From assembly GCA_016213825.1 (NCBI GenBank), contig JACQZP010000014.1, forward strand, positions 1 through 46,723: DNA of 46,723 nt, written 5' to 3'. The notes below the pieces were generated by a model. It ran no database searches, was not told the origin of the DNA, and was given only the letters and a program-made list of their open reading frames with translations. A program made the position numbers and the translations under genes. The stretch comes from Acetobacterium woodii (lineage in GTDB: Bacteria; Bacillota; Clostridia; Eubacteriales; Eubacteriaceae). Numbering within the stretch: the stretch's first letter is position 1; every line of letters begins with the position of its first letter. Positions 18,840 to 26,643 of the stretch are shown one piece after another.

Positions 18840-19592
18840 TTATAGATCCTCTTTTATCTTTTTCATCACTTTCTTTTCAATCCGGGATACGGTCATCTGC
18901 GATTTATTAATATACTCCGCCACTTCTTTTTGCGTTTTTCCACGGAAAAACCGCTGCTCCACAATAATTCGTTCGACCGGATTAAGCGCTTGAATTTTTT
19001 GCTTTAACAGATCAATGTTTTCCACATTTTCCATGTTATTATCCAGGTTTCCCAATAGATCCATCAAACTGACTTCCTGGCCATCCTGATTGCTTTCATA
19101 TTCCATTGATAATGATTTCGGATAATAGGCATTGCTGCTTTCCATGGCTTTGATGATGCTTTCTTCAGATATTTCGAGATAGCAGGCAATTTCTGATATG
19201 GTTGGTGAACGCATCAGTTTATGTTCCAGAGTTGTCCGGGTTTGGTTAATCTCCCGATTGAGATCCTGAACCTTCCTGGGAATCCGTATCAACCATTCAC
19301 GATCTCGGTAATAACGCTTTATTTCTCCAATAATTGTCGGTGTGGCAAAGGTGTCAAACTCATACCCCCGACTGACATCAAATCGTTCCACCGCATACAT
19401 TAAACCCAAACAAGCGACTTGAAAGATATCTTCATTATCCCCGCTTTTATGTCCATATTTTCGTGAGAGAATTTTTGGTATATAAAGATAGTTTTCAATT
19501 ATTTGATCCCGTAATTCACGATCCCTGGTTTCTTCGTACTCGGCAAATAACTTTTTGACATCTTCTTTACTAATTTTCCGCTCATACTTCAT
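18840..19592 (-). CDS. sigB: SigB/SigF-family RNA polymerase sigma factor
   Basis: The 250-residue protein has sigma-70 regions 2, 3 and 4: DIFQVACLGLMYAVERFD and FATPTIIGEIKRYYRD (region 2), LEHKLMRSPTISEIACYLEI (region 3), and NPVERIIVEQRFFRGKTQKEVAEYINKSQMTVSRIEKK (region 4 helix-turn-helix). The IPRKVQDL segment after region 2 is typical of the SigB/SigF/SigG group. The start overlaps the rsbW-like gene by 11 bp. With rsbV and rsbW directly upstream it forms a partner-switching module. I favour general-stress SigB over sporulation SigF because YtxH/DUF948 stress genes precede it and no other sporulation gene is near; the module alone cannot prove it. Confidence 0.85.
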   Translation of the reverse strand: MKYERKISKEDVKKLFAEYEETRDRELRDQIIENYLYIPKILSRKYGHKSGDNEDIFQVACLGLMYAVERFDVSRGYEFDTFATPTIIGEIKRYYRDREWLIRIPRKVQDLNREINQTRTTLEHKLMRSPTISEIACYLEISEESIIKAMESSNAYYPKSLSMEYESNQDGQEVSLMDLLGNLDNNMENVENIDLLKQKIQALNPVERIIVEQRFFRGKTQKEVAEYINKSQMTVSRIEKKVMKKIKEDL

Positions 19593-19995
19593 GGGTCGTC
19601 GATAGGTTCTTAATCATGGTAATTGAGGTTCCTGATCCCCTCTCACTAATAATTTCCACCCTATCCATTAGTGATTTGATGATGAATAAACCAAAGCCAC
19701 CTAATTGTTTTCCGTTAAGATCTGGCATTGCCACTGATTCTGGTTCAAAGCCAACCCCGCGATCTGTCACCGTAAAGACTAATTTCTGATTTTCCACAAC
19801 ATAAGTCAAATCGTAGGTTGTATCTGAATTTTTACTATGATTCAAAGCATTTGTGCATGCCTCGGATACTGCAACTTTCAGATCTTCTACATCTCCTATG
19901 GAAAAACCCATATTGTTAGCTACTGACGCAATTGTAAGACGTGCCAAGCTGACGTATTCTGGTTTTGTTGGCAGTGTCAGTTTTATACTATCCAT
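19582..19995 (-). CDS. rsbW: anti-sigma factor, serine kinase of the RsbW/SpoIIAB type
   Basis: The protein of 137 residues (start MDSIKLTLP) is a GHKL ATPase: N box DLKVAVSEACTNALNHS, G1 box TDRGVGFEP and G2 box LGGFGLFIIKSLMD. It should bind and silence the downstream sigma factor and phosphorylate the RsbV-like antagonist. The start at 19995 follows AGAAGGGG with seven-base spacing; a six-residue longer start would cover that site. It lies 21 bp after rsbV and overlaps the sigma gene. Confidence 0.9.
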   Translation of the reverse strand: MDSIKLTLPTKPEYVSLARLTIASVANNMGFSIGDVEDLKVAVSEACTNALNHSKNSDTTYDLTYVVENQKLVFTVTDRGVGFEPESVAMPDLNGKQLGGFGLFIIKSLMDRVEIISERGSGTSITMIKNLSTTHEV

Positions 19996-20016
19996 TCTTC
20001 TACCCCTTCTCATTGC

Positions 20017-20337
20017 TTAGTTAACAGGACTGTCGATGACTTCAATTATTTTATCCACACCTGTGAGAGTTAGTAATTTTTTGATGTTGGGCCGTGGATT
20101 CATCATAATAATCTTTTGTCCCATTTCTTTGGTCTTGTTTCTCAATTCGATTAAAACGCCCATGCCCGTGCTGTCCATATAAGATAACTCAGAACAGTCC
20201 AAAATAATTTCTGGCGCTTGTGTTTTTATTATTTTTTCAATTGTATCTCTAAACTTTTCAATAGAGTAAATGTCGATTTCGCCTTTTATACATACCATGT
20301 TTGTTTTTCCCATTTCATTTATGTTTTTACTGCTCAT
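20017..20337 (-). CDS. rsbV: anti-anti-sigma factor of the RsbV/SpoIIAA type
   Basis: The 106-residue STAS protein carries the phosphoacceptor Ser56 in YMDSTGMGVL, the same position as in Bacillus RsbV. Dephosphorylated, it would bind the RsbW-like kinase and free the sigma factor. No RsbU/RsbX/SpoIIE-type PP2C phosphatase is encoded in the window, so the activating input lies elsewhere. The ATG follows GGAG. Confidence 0.92.
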   Translation of the reverse strand: MSSKNINEMGKTNMVCIKGEIDIYSIEKFRDTIEKIIKTQAPEIILDCSELSYMDSTGMGVLIELRNKTKEMGQKIIMMNPRPNIKKLLTLTGVDKIIEVIDSPVN

Positions 20338-20363
20338 ACAATCTCCATTTCACAATTAATCTA

Positions 20364-20445
20364 CCGGAAACAACACATTTCCGGATGGTCATCGATTACA
20401 TGCTTACCTTTAGGGAAGGGTCTTACCGTTGCCTTCGCGGAAATT
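20364..20445 (-). ncRNA. structured leader region upstream of rsbV
   Basis: Between the DUF948 gene terminator and rsbV the minus strand holds a 7-bp perfect hairpin CCGGAAA/TTTCCGG (20364-20384) about 30 bp before the ATG. Upstream of it is a G+C-richer segment with CCGCGAAGGCAACGG and ACCCTTCCCTAAAGGT, which could form further short stems. I do not recognise a known RNA family. It may be a leader element of the sigma operon. Confidence 0.25.
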
Positions 20446-20482
20446 TAAAAGTAGACCCAATGAGGTGATCACCGTCATTGGG
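20440..20482 (-). terminator. hairpin terminator after the DUF948 gene
   Basis: On the minus strand the arms CCCAATGA (20475-20482) and TCATTGGG (20456-20463) flank an inner palindrome GGTGATCACC, giving a stem of about 12 bp. It is followed by TCTACTTTTAAATTT. The T tract is imperfect, so read-through into rsbV is possible. Confidence 0.55.
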
Positions 20483-20503
20483 CCTAGGGCTGTAATCCAC
20501 GGC

Positions 20504-20860
20504 CTATACCTTGTCTTTTCTATTTTTGGTTTGAAAAACGCCCAAACCTCTTTTTAATACGGATGCCGCTTTTACCACGGGATCAATGACATCTTGCTTG
20601 ATGGTATTCAAAGCCACTTCAACCTCATCAACCATCATACTTGATTTATCCACAATGTGGGCAGTCGATTTGGTTATATCATCGGCATTTTCCATGATAC
20701 TGCGAAGTGCCAAACGGTTTTCCTCCATGAGCTTTGTGGTTGTGTCAAATGTTGCTGCCAGACTTTTAAACAGTTTAATTAAATAAACCGTTCCTATTAC
20801 AAAAGCAACGCCAACTAATAACAGTGCTAATTCCCACAAGCTAAAATTTAATGTTATCAT
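20504..20860 (-). CDS. DUF948 general-stress-like membrane protein
   Basis: The 118-residue protein has one N-terminal membrane helix (WELALLLVGVAFVIGTVYLI) followed by a helical cytoplasmic part rich in polar heptads and a basic end (KNRKDKV). This is the layout of DUF948 proteins such as Bacillus YtxG, which is encoded beside ytxH in a SigB-controlled operon (family knowledge). Its biochemical function is unknown. It lies 18 bp downstream of the YtxH-like gene. Confidence 0.8.
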   Translation of the reverse strand: MITLNFSLWELALLLVGVAFVIGTVYLIKLFKSLAATFDTTTKLMEENRLALRSIMENADDITKSTAHIVDKSSMMVDEVEVALNTIKQDVIDPVVKAASVLKRGLGVFQTKNRKDKV

Positions 20861-20878
20861 TTATCAGCTTCCTAACTC

Positions 20879-21271
20879 TTACTTTTCTTCTTTTTCAACA
20901 GCTTCGGTAGCTTCAGTTTCCTCTTTAACTACTTCTGATTCTTCCCTTTCAAGGGCTTCCAGTTCTTCATTTAAATCAGCAATATCCTGTTCAACTTCTT
21001 CTTGGATTTCCTGAATTTTACTTTCAATTTGATTTTTATACTCATTAACTCTTTCAGTAAATTGTTCCTGCATGTCCTGGAATTGTTCTTTGAGATTTTC
21101 GCCATATTCTACGGCTTGATCATAAGCATTGCCAAGGGCTTCTTCTGTGCCTTCAGCCAGTTTTTTTCGCGTTTCGTCGCCTGCTGCCGGTGCCAATAAC
21201 ACACCGAGTGTACCGCCGATGATGGTTCCTAGAAAAAGTCCGCCAACAAAATATAATTTGTTACTGCTCAT
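20879..21271 (-). CDS. YtxH-like general stress protein
   Basis: The 130-residue protein has a YtxH N-terminus: a glycine-rich membrane segment (YFVGGLFLGTIIGGTLGVLLAPAAG) followed by DETRKKL and a long, very acidic amphipathic helix to the C-terminus. The start at 21271 is chosen because GGAGG lies eight bases upstream; a five-residue longer start would sit inside that site. It forms a unit with the DUF948 gene, directly before the sigB-type module. Confidence 0.85.
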   Translation of the reverse strand: MSSNKLYFVGGLFLGTIIGGTLGVLLAPAAGDETRKKLAEGTEEALGNAYDQAVEYGENLKEQFQDMQEQFTERVNEYKNQIESKIQEIQEEVEQDIADLNEELEALEREESEVVKEETEATEAVEKEEK

Positions 21272-21310
21272 TTTAAATTCCTCCACTTTTCATTGTGATA
21301 TTTACTACAT

Positions 21311-21336
21311 TTTACCTCAAAAAGCCCTTAATTAAC
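21311..21336 (-). promoter_or_regulatory. candidate SigB-type promoter of the YtxH-like gene
   Basis: On the minus strand GTTAAT (21331-21336), a 14-bp spacer and GGTAAA (21311-21316) resemble the SigB consensus GTTTAA-N12-15-GGGTAA. They lie 40 bp upstream of the ATG. A weak vegetative promoter could also be read from the same bases, so the assignment is tentative. Confidence 0.35.
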
Positions 21337-21368
21337 AGTTATTTATTTTATTTTTTATTTCTATGAAA

Positions 21369-21632
21369 CTATTCTCCAAATTTATCATTAATTAATTGAA
21401 CCAACGCATCGACTGCTTCCATTTCATCTTCGCCTTCAGCTTGGATTTCAATGGTAGTACCCTGCGAGATTCCGCCAGCCATAATACCCATAATACTTTT
21501 AGCATTAATGGAATTTCCGTCTTTGATGACAAATATTTTAGACTTGAATTTGCCGGCAGTTTGAACAAACATCGATGCCGGACGAGCATGCAGACCGGTT
21601 GCATTTAAAACTGTAACTTCTTTTTTTATCAT
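21369..21632 (-). CDS. ptsH: phosphocarrier protein HPr
   Basis: The 87-residue protein passes phosphate from Enzyme I to sugar-specific EIIA proteins. His15 lies in ATGLHARPAS. Ser46 in NAKSIMGI is the site used by HPr kinase in Firmicutes, so the protein should also serve CcpA-type catabolite control. The ATG follows AGGAGG. It lies 26 bp after ptsI, the reverse of the usual ptsH-ptsI order. Confidence 0.95.
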   Translation of the reverse strand: MIKKEVTVLNATGLHARPASMFVQTAGKFKSKIFVIKDGNSINAKSIMGIMAGGISQGTTIEIQAEGEDEMEAVDALVQLINDKFGE

Positions 21633-21658
21633 TGTATTTCCTCCTAATGATTATCTTT

Positions 21659-23392
21659 CTAAATATTTATATTTAATTTTTTCATAGCGTCTTGGATGAA
21701 GTCCATTATTTCTTCACCGGTTTCCAAATTCAGTGCCGTTTCAGCGATAACTTTGGCATCTTCATAGCGGACACTTCGAATAATTTTCTTTATCTGAGGA
21801 ATTGCCAGGGCACTCATACTAAATTCATATAAGCCTAATCCCAGAAGCAACACTGCCGCCGCTGGATCACCTGCCATTTCACCACACATTCCGGTAAAAA
21901 AGTTCTCTTTTTTATCAGATGTTGCCGTTACCTGTTTGATCAGGCGCAAAATCGCCGGATTAAAGGGATCATACAAATACGAAACTTCCTGATTCATTCT
22001 GTCCACTGCAAGAGTATACTGGCAGAGATCATTGGTACCAATACTGAAGAAATCCACTTCTTTGCAAATAATATCTGCGGCAATGGCAGCCGATGGAATT
22101 TCAATCATCACACCGACCTTTACAGCTTTATCATATGCTACTTGTTCGGCATCCAATTCTTTCATACAATCGAAGAGAATGGCTTTTGCCTGTCTCACTT
22201 CGGTAATTGATGAGATCATCGGAAACATTATGTGCGCATGACCGTAAATACTTGCTCTCAGAATTGCCCTGAGCTGCGTTTTAAATAAGCCAACTTCTTT
22301 AAGACATAGTCGAATCGCTCGCAAACCTAAAAATGGATTCAATTCATTATCCATTGGTAAATAGGGCAGTTTCTTATCGCCGCCAATATCCAAGGTTCGA
22401 ATAACCACTGGTCCATTGGGAAAAGCTTCCAACACTGAACGATAAGCAGCAAATTGCTTTTCTTCACTGGGCATCACATCACTATTCATATATAAAAATT
22501 CAGTTCGATAGAGTCCAACACCAACCCCGCCGTTTTTAAGCACACCGGCAACATCGTTGGGTTCGCCGATATTTCCAACTAATTCGATTTTTCTGCCATC
22601 TAAAGTAATTGCATCTAAGTCTTTAAGTTCTTCCAGTTCTTTCAGATAATCCTGATATTTCTGTTTTTCGTTTTCATAACTTGCCAATTGTTCATTAGTT
22701 GGGTTAATGCACACCTTACCGGTTAGTCCGTCTACCACCATCAGATCCCCAGTTTTTACCGTATCAGTGATATCGCACAATCCCAGAACTGCTGGTATTT
22801 CAAGACTACGTGCCATAATTGCCGTGTGTGATGTTCTGCTTCCGATATTGGTTGCAAAGCCCATTACGCGTTTTTTATCCATCTGTGCCGTATCCGACGG
22901 GGTAAGATCGTCGGCAATAATAATCACGTCTTCGTTCAGACTTGATAGGTCCGCCTGAACAATTCCTAAGATATTGTTTTGAACTCTGGTTCCCACATCT
23001 TTAATATCAGCCGCTCGGGCACTGAAATAGGGATCATCCATCTGATCAAAAATGGCATAAAAACGATCCGTTACAACGTTAACGGCAAAATCAGCACTTA
23101 ACTGATTCTCATTGATTTCGGCCTCGACACCCTCCACAAATTCAGGATCATCAAGAACCATGGCGTGGGCTTCAAAAATAGCCCCCTCATCTTCACCAAG
23201 CTCAGCGATGGCTTTCAAGCGAATGCTTTCCAGTTGTTGGTGGCTTAATTTTAATGCCACATGAAATTTTTCTATTTCCGCTTGGGTATCATCTGTCTTA
23301 TTCTTATTTACCTCAACTGCAATTTTCTCATAAACAAACGCTTTTGCAATCGCAATTCCCGGAGACGCAATAATTCCTTCTTTTACAAACAT
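21659..23392 (-). CDS. ptsI: PEP-protein phosphotransferase, Enzyme I
   Basis: The 577-residue protein is full length. It has the N-terminal GIIASPGIAIAKAFV start, the phospho-His loop GSRTSHTAIMAR (about residue 190), the PEP-binding core with GLYRTEFLYM, and the signature FFSIGTNDLCQYTLAVDR near residue 450. It autophosphorylates with PEP and phosphorylates HPr. It is transcribed ahead of ptsH. A strongly palindromic intergenic element separates it from recR. Confidence 0.95.
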   Translation of the reverse strand: MFVKEGIIASPGIAIAKAFVYEKIAVEVNKNKTDDTQAEIEKFHVALKLSHQQLESIRLKAIAELGEDEGAIFEAHAMVLDDPEFVEGVEAEINENQLSADFAVNVVTDRFYAIFDQMDDPYFSARAADIKDVGTRVQNNILGIVQADLSSLNEDVIIIADDLTPSDTAQMDKKRVMGFATNIGSRTSHTAIMARSLEIPAVLGLCDITDTVKTGDLMVVDGLTGKVCINPTNEQLASYENEKQKYQDYLKELEELKDLDAITLDGRKIELVGNIGEPNDVAGVLKNGGVGVGLYRTEFLYMNSDVMPSEEKQFAAYRSVLEAFPNGPVVIRTLDIGGDKKLPYLPMDNELNPFLGLRAIRLCLKEVGLFKTQLRAILRASIYGHAHIMFPMISSITEVRQAKAILFDCMKELDAEQVAYDKAVKVGVMIEIPSAAIAADIICKEVDFFSIGTNDLCQYTLAVDRMNQEVSYLYDPFNPAILRLIKQVTATSDKKENFFTGMCGEMAGDPAAAVLLLGLGLYEFSMSALAIPQIKKIIRSVRYEDAKVIAETALNLETGEEIMDFIQDAMKKLNINI

Positions 23393-23459
23393 CGTTCAAT
23401 TCTCCTTTTTAAAAGGTTTTTAGATAACTATTAGACGCATAAACAACGAACAATTATTG

Positions 23460-23672
23460 CTTTGCGTTCAGTTTCGACAACCAGAAGAAATCGCTAAGCG
23501 AATTTCTTCTGGTTCGCAGACAGTCGCCAACTACAAGCGAGCTTGTGATTGGCTCGTTACCTTCGCAAAAACAATTTTACACCGTGTAGGCAAACAGGCG
23601 TTAGCCTGTACGCTGTAAAATGTAAAAATTGTTTCATGAGAAACTGAGCACAAAGCTAATGGCATTTTCTCA
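23460..23672. repeat. highly palindromic intergenic element between ptsI and recR
   Basis: Four inverted repeats follow one another: arms of about 13 bp at 23479-23514 (AACCAGAAGAAAT/ATTTCTTCTGGTT); GCCAA.tACAAG/CTTGTgATTGGC at 23525-23552; an outer ACAATTTT/AAAATTGT pair around ACAGGC-GTTA-GCCTGT (about 23571-23632); and TGAGAAA/TTTCTCA at 23637-23671. No open reading frame is apparent. The gap 23393-23688 thus holds a candidate mobile intergenic repeat, or a structured RNA. Confidence 0.6.
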
Positions 23673-23688
23673 ATTATCTACAAAGGTT

Positions 23689-24288
23689 TTAAATCTTACT
23701 TCTTCCTTCAAAGGCTTTAATTAATGTGATTTCATCTGTATATTCAAGATCCGCGCCGATTGGTATGCCTTTAGCCAGTCGGGTAACCTTAACGCCTAAT
23801 GGACTGATTAGGTTCCCCAAATACATAGCTGTTGCCTCGCCTTCGACAGTGGCATTTGTAGCCATGATAACCTCTTTTATGTCATTTTCACCGATCCGCA
23901 GCAATAATTCTCTGGCCTTAATATCTTGTGGTCCAATCCCGTCTAACGGGGAAATAGCGCCATGCAAAACATGATAAAGCCCATGATATTCGCGGGTTTT
24001 TTCGATAGCAAAAATATCCCGGCTGCTTTGAACAACACAAATCGTTTCCTGATCCCGCTTGGGGTTCTCACAAATATCACAGGTTTCTTTATCGGTGATA
24101 TTGAAACAGGTTTTACATAAAACTATTTTTGATTTCGCTGAGATTAATGCTTCAGAAAGACTGGAGATTTCTTCATCTGAAAGATTGATAATGTGAAAAG
24201 CAAGCCGTTGTGCTGATTTTTCGCCAATTCCAGGCAGCTTTCCCAATTCTAAGACCAGTCGTTCCAGTGTTTTTGGGTAGTATCCCAT
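23689..24288 (-). CDS. recR: recombination protein RecR
   Basis: The 199-residue protein has the helix-hairpin-helix (LPGIGEKSAQRLAFHI), a four-Cys zinc finger (CKTCFNITDKETCDIC) and a TOPRIM domain beginning ICVVQSSRDIFAIEKT, then a C-terminal Walker-like part. With RecO and RecF it loads RecA at gaps. It follows ybaB by 7 bp in the widely conserved dnaX-ybaB-recR order. Confidence 0.96.
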   Translation of the reverse strand: MGYYPKTLERLVLELGKLPGIGEKSAQRLAFHIINLSDEEISSLSEALISAKSKIVLCKTCFNITDKETCDICENPKRDQETICVVQSSRDIFAIEKTREYHGLYHVLHGAISPLDGIGPQDIKARELLLRIGENDIKEVIMATNATVEGEATAMYLGNLISPLGVKVTRLAKGIPIGADLEYTDEITLIKAFEGRSKI

Positions 24289-24295
24289 AAAAAAC

Positions 24296-24640
24296 CTACA
24301 TTAAACCCGGAATATTCATACCACCGGTGATTTTTCCCATTTCTGAATTGACCATTTCTTCTGCTTTAGCAATCGCTTCATTGACCGCAGCTAAAACCAG
24401 ATCTTCAAGCATTTCAATATCATCTTCATCAATAACTTCCGGGTCAATTTTTATTGATAAAATGGTCTTTTTACCGGTTGCAACTACTTTAACTGCACCG
24501 CCGCCGGCAGTGGCTTCAACTTCTCTTTCTTCCAGTTCGGCCTGTAAATTCGCCATATCTTGTTGCATTTTCTGCACTTGTTTCATCATATTGTTCATGT
24601 TGCCACCGCCCATTCCGGTCGGCATTTTTCGCTTTGCCAT
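24296..24640 (-). CDS. ybaB: nucleoid-associated protein, YbaB/EbfC family
   Basis: The 114-residue protein has a Met/Gly/Asn-rich N-terminus, the helix [19 protein letters not shown] and the family core [18 protein letters not shown]. It is a dimeric DNA-binding protein that may also tune recombination. It lies between dnaX and recR as usual. The ATG follows GGAGG. Confidence 0.93.
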   Translation of the reverse strand: MAKRKMPTGMGGGNMNNMMKQVQKMQQDMANLQAELEEREVEATAGGGAVKVVATGKKTILSIKIDPEVIDEDDIEMLEDLVLAAVNEAIAKAEEMVNSEMGKITGGMNIPGLM

Positions 24641-24731
24641 TGTTTCCTCCTGTGGTTTACTATTCTTAATAACCTAGTTATTATAACACTAATGATTAAG
24701 ATATCACTATCTTTTTTAACCTATTTTTCCG

Positions 24732-26495
24732 CTATTTTTCAACCTCATCATCGCTTTTGATAATTTTAACCGTATCATCATTTACAATTCGCAGGGTCTT
24801 TTCAATCAGGTTTAGCTCGGCAAAGTTCTCTTCCTCAAGCTTTATTGAGATGGTAATGATTTGCCCGGTTTTTTGATTCAGGATGGTTTCGAAATTCTTT
24901 ACTAATTCTGGTTTGTTGATAAAATGAAAAAAATTAATATTTTCCATCGAATAAAAAATCGTCAGATGTCCATCATCCACTAGAGACGGTTCTCCACGCT
25001 TTAAAAACATGGCTTGCCCTGAGTTCGTTTTACTGATTTCGTCACACAGTAGTTTGAAAAATCTCATTTCATCATGCTTTGAGCTGGCATTTGTATTTGC
25101 TTTTTGCTCAGTTATTAATGACTGTTTTCTATCTGAATTTTCTCCTGGCACATCCTTTGGTTCATAAATTTCGAAAGGTTCCTCAAGTACTTCGTTCACT
25201 GGTTGGAATCGTTCTTCACGATCAAAATCACTATTTATTGAAATAGCCTCAATCTCATTTTTCCCAGGTTTGTCATGAATAATGTTATTTTGATTCTCTT
25301 TTATGATCTTATCCTGCTCAACAATGGGAGTGGGAATGGGCTTTTTAATTTCATTTTTTTGAGCAACTGTTTTTATTCCCATACTCGGAATAACCACTTG
25401 TTCTTCCAGACAAAGTTTAAGCAAAGCCATTTCAACGATAATCCCCTGGAGGCTACTATATTTCAATTTATTCTTTTCATCAATTAGCTGGCTGATCATT
25501 GAATATAATTGTTCATATGTAAGTTGTCTCGCCAATTCTTGATATGCTAAAAAATCTTCTGATGAACAAAGCAAGATTTCTTTAGCCATTTCTTTAGTTG
25601 TTTTGGTAATGAGGATACCCCGCAGATACTCAATTAACTGATCCATCAACAAACTACTGTCTTTTCCATTACTGACTAACTCTCGCAAGCCGGTAATAAC
25701 GCCAGCACTATCTCCGGTGATGATTTTTTCAACTAAATTATTAATACTCCGTTTATTAGCCATGCCTGTAAAAGCCAGTAAATCATCAAAAGATACATGT
25801 CCAGTTTCATCCTTTAGATCGATAATTTGATCCAGGAGACTAAGGGCGTCTCTCATCGAATTTTCGCCTCGGGATGCAATAAAATCAAGGCTATCTTGTG
25901 ACATATCAACCTGTATATAGTTACAGATTTTTTTTATTTGCTCAATAATTAACGCTTTCGGAATCGGACGAATCTCATAACGTTGGCAACGTGATAAAAT
26001 CGTCACTGGACATTTGTTCGGTTCCGTTGTTGCCAGGATAAACACTGCATGCTCAGGCGGTTCTTCAAGTGTTTTAAGCAGAGCATTAAAGGCTTCCTTG
26101 GTCAGCATATGAACTTCATCAATAATATATACCTTGTATTTTCCAACTGTTGGGGGATACTTTATCCGTTCACGAATTTCACGTATTTCATCAACCCCGC
26201 GATTCGACGCACCATCAATTTCGATGATGTCCATGACTCCAGGTTGGTCAATTTTAAGACAAACATCACATCGATTGCATGGATTGCCGTCAATTCCATT
26301 TGGGCAATTAATGGCTTTAGCAAATATTTTTGCCAATGAAGTTTTTCCCGTTCCTCTAATCCCTGAAAAAAGATAGGCATGACCGACTCGATTATATTTA
26401 ATCTGATTCTTTAAAATTCTGGTAATACTATCCTGGCCAACAACTTCATCAAAGGTTTGGGGGCGATACTTGCGATAGAGTGCTAAATATGACAT
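24732..26495 (-). CDS. dnaX: DNA polymerase III subunits gamma/tau
   Basis: The 587-residue clamp-loader protein has Walker A (FSGIRGTGKTSLAK, near residue 45), a zinc module (CPNGIDGNPCNRCDVC), DEVHMLTKEAFNALLKTLEEPP and the SRC motif (ILSRCQRYE). Domains I-III end near residue 370, and the remainder is a tau-specific, poorly conserved tail. At residue 379-381 an A7 run (25354-25360) allows a -1 slip directly into TGA, which would yield a gamma form of about 381 residues. Confidence 0.95.
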   Translation of the reverse strand: MSYLALYRKYRPQTFDEVVGQDSITRILKNQIKYNRVGHAYLFSGIRGTGKTSLAKIFAKAINCPNGIDGNPCNRCDVCLKIDQPGVMDIIEIDGASNRGVDEIREIRERIKYPPTVGKYKVYIIDEVHMLTKEAFNALLKTLEEPPEHAVFILATTEPNKCPVTILSRCQRYEIRPIPKALIIEQIKKICNYIQVDMSQDSLDFIASRGENSMRDALSLLDQIIDLKDETGHVSFDDLLAFTGMANKRSINNLVEKIITGDSAGVITGLRELVSNGKDSSLLMDQLIEYLRGILITKTTKEMAKEILLCSSEDFLAYQELARQLTYEQLYSMISQLIDEKNKLKYSSLQGIIVEMALLKLCLEEQVVIPSMGIKTVAQKNEIKKPIPTPIVEQDKIIKENQNNIIHDKPGKNEIEAISINSDFDREERFQPVNEVLEEPFEIYEPKDVPGENSDRKQSLITEQKANTNASSKHDEMRFFKLLCDEISKTNSGQAMFLKRGEPSLVDDGHLTIFYSMENINFFHFINKPELVKNFETILNQKTGQIITISIKLEEENFAELNLIEKTLRIVNDDTVKIIKSDDEVEK

Positions 26496-26529
26496 TGTTC
26501 CCTCTTTATCTTGTACTTTATTAAATTTA

Positions 26530-26535
26530 ATTATA
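26530..26535 (-). promoter_or_regulatory. -10 box of the dnaX operon
   Basis: On the minus strand TATAAT lies about 35 bp upstream of the dnaX ATG. The -35 region is AT-rich and not distinct. No SRP RNA gene is present here, although one often accompanies dnaX in Firmicutes. Confidence 0.4.
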
Positions 26536-26606
26536 TTACAATCTTAATAAATTGTATAGTTGAAACAATTATTCAATTTGATGTTCTTTTCTAAAATCCA
26601 TCTATT

Positions 26607-26638
26607 AAAAAAGAAGTTCCTGGGTAAAGGAACTTCTT
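26607..26638 (-). terminator. intrinsic terminator after the octad-repeat protein gene
   Basis: Stem AAGAAGTTCC/GGAACTTCTT (26611-26620 and 26629-26638) followed on the minus strand by TTTTTT (26607-26612). It lies just after the stop codon of the helix protein gene. Confidence 0.85.
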
Positions 26639-26643
26639 GATTT

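Noticed and set aside
19582-20337. spoIIAA-spoIIAB-sigF sporulation operon
   Set aside because: Not excluded, but no other sporulation gene is near and stress genes precede it, so the SigB reading is preferred.
23460-23672. CRISPR array
   Set aside because: The repeats are inverted pairs of different sequence, not regularly spaced direct repeats.
26496-26643. SRP (4.5S-like) RNA next to dnaX
   Set aside because: The gap is short and AT-rich, and lacks the GGAA-tetraloop domain.
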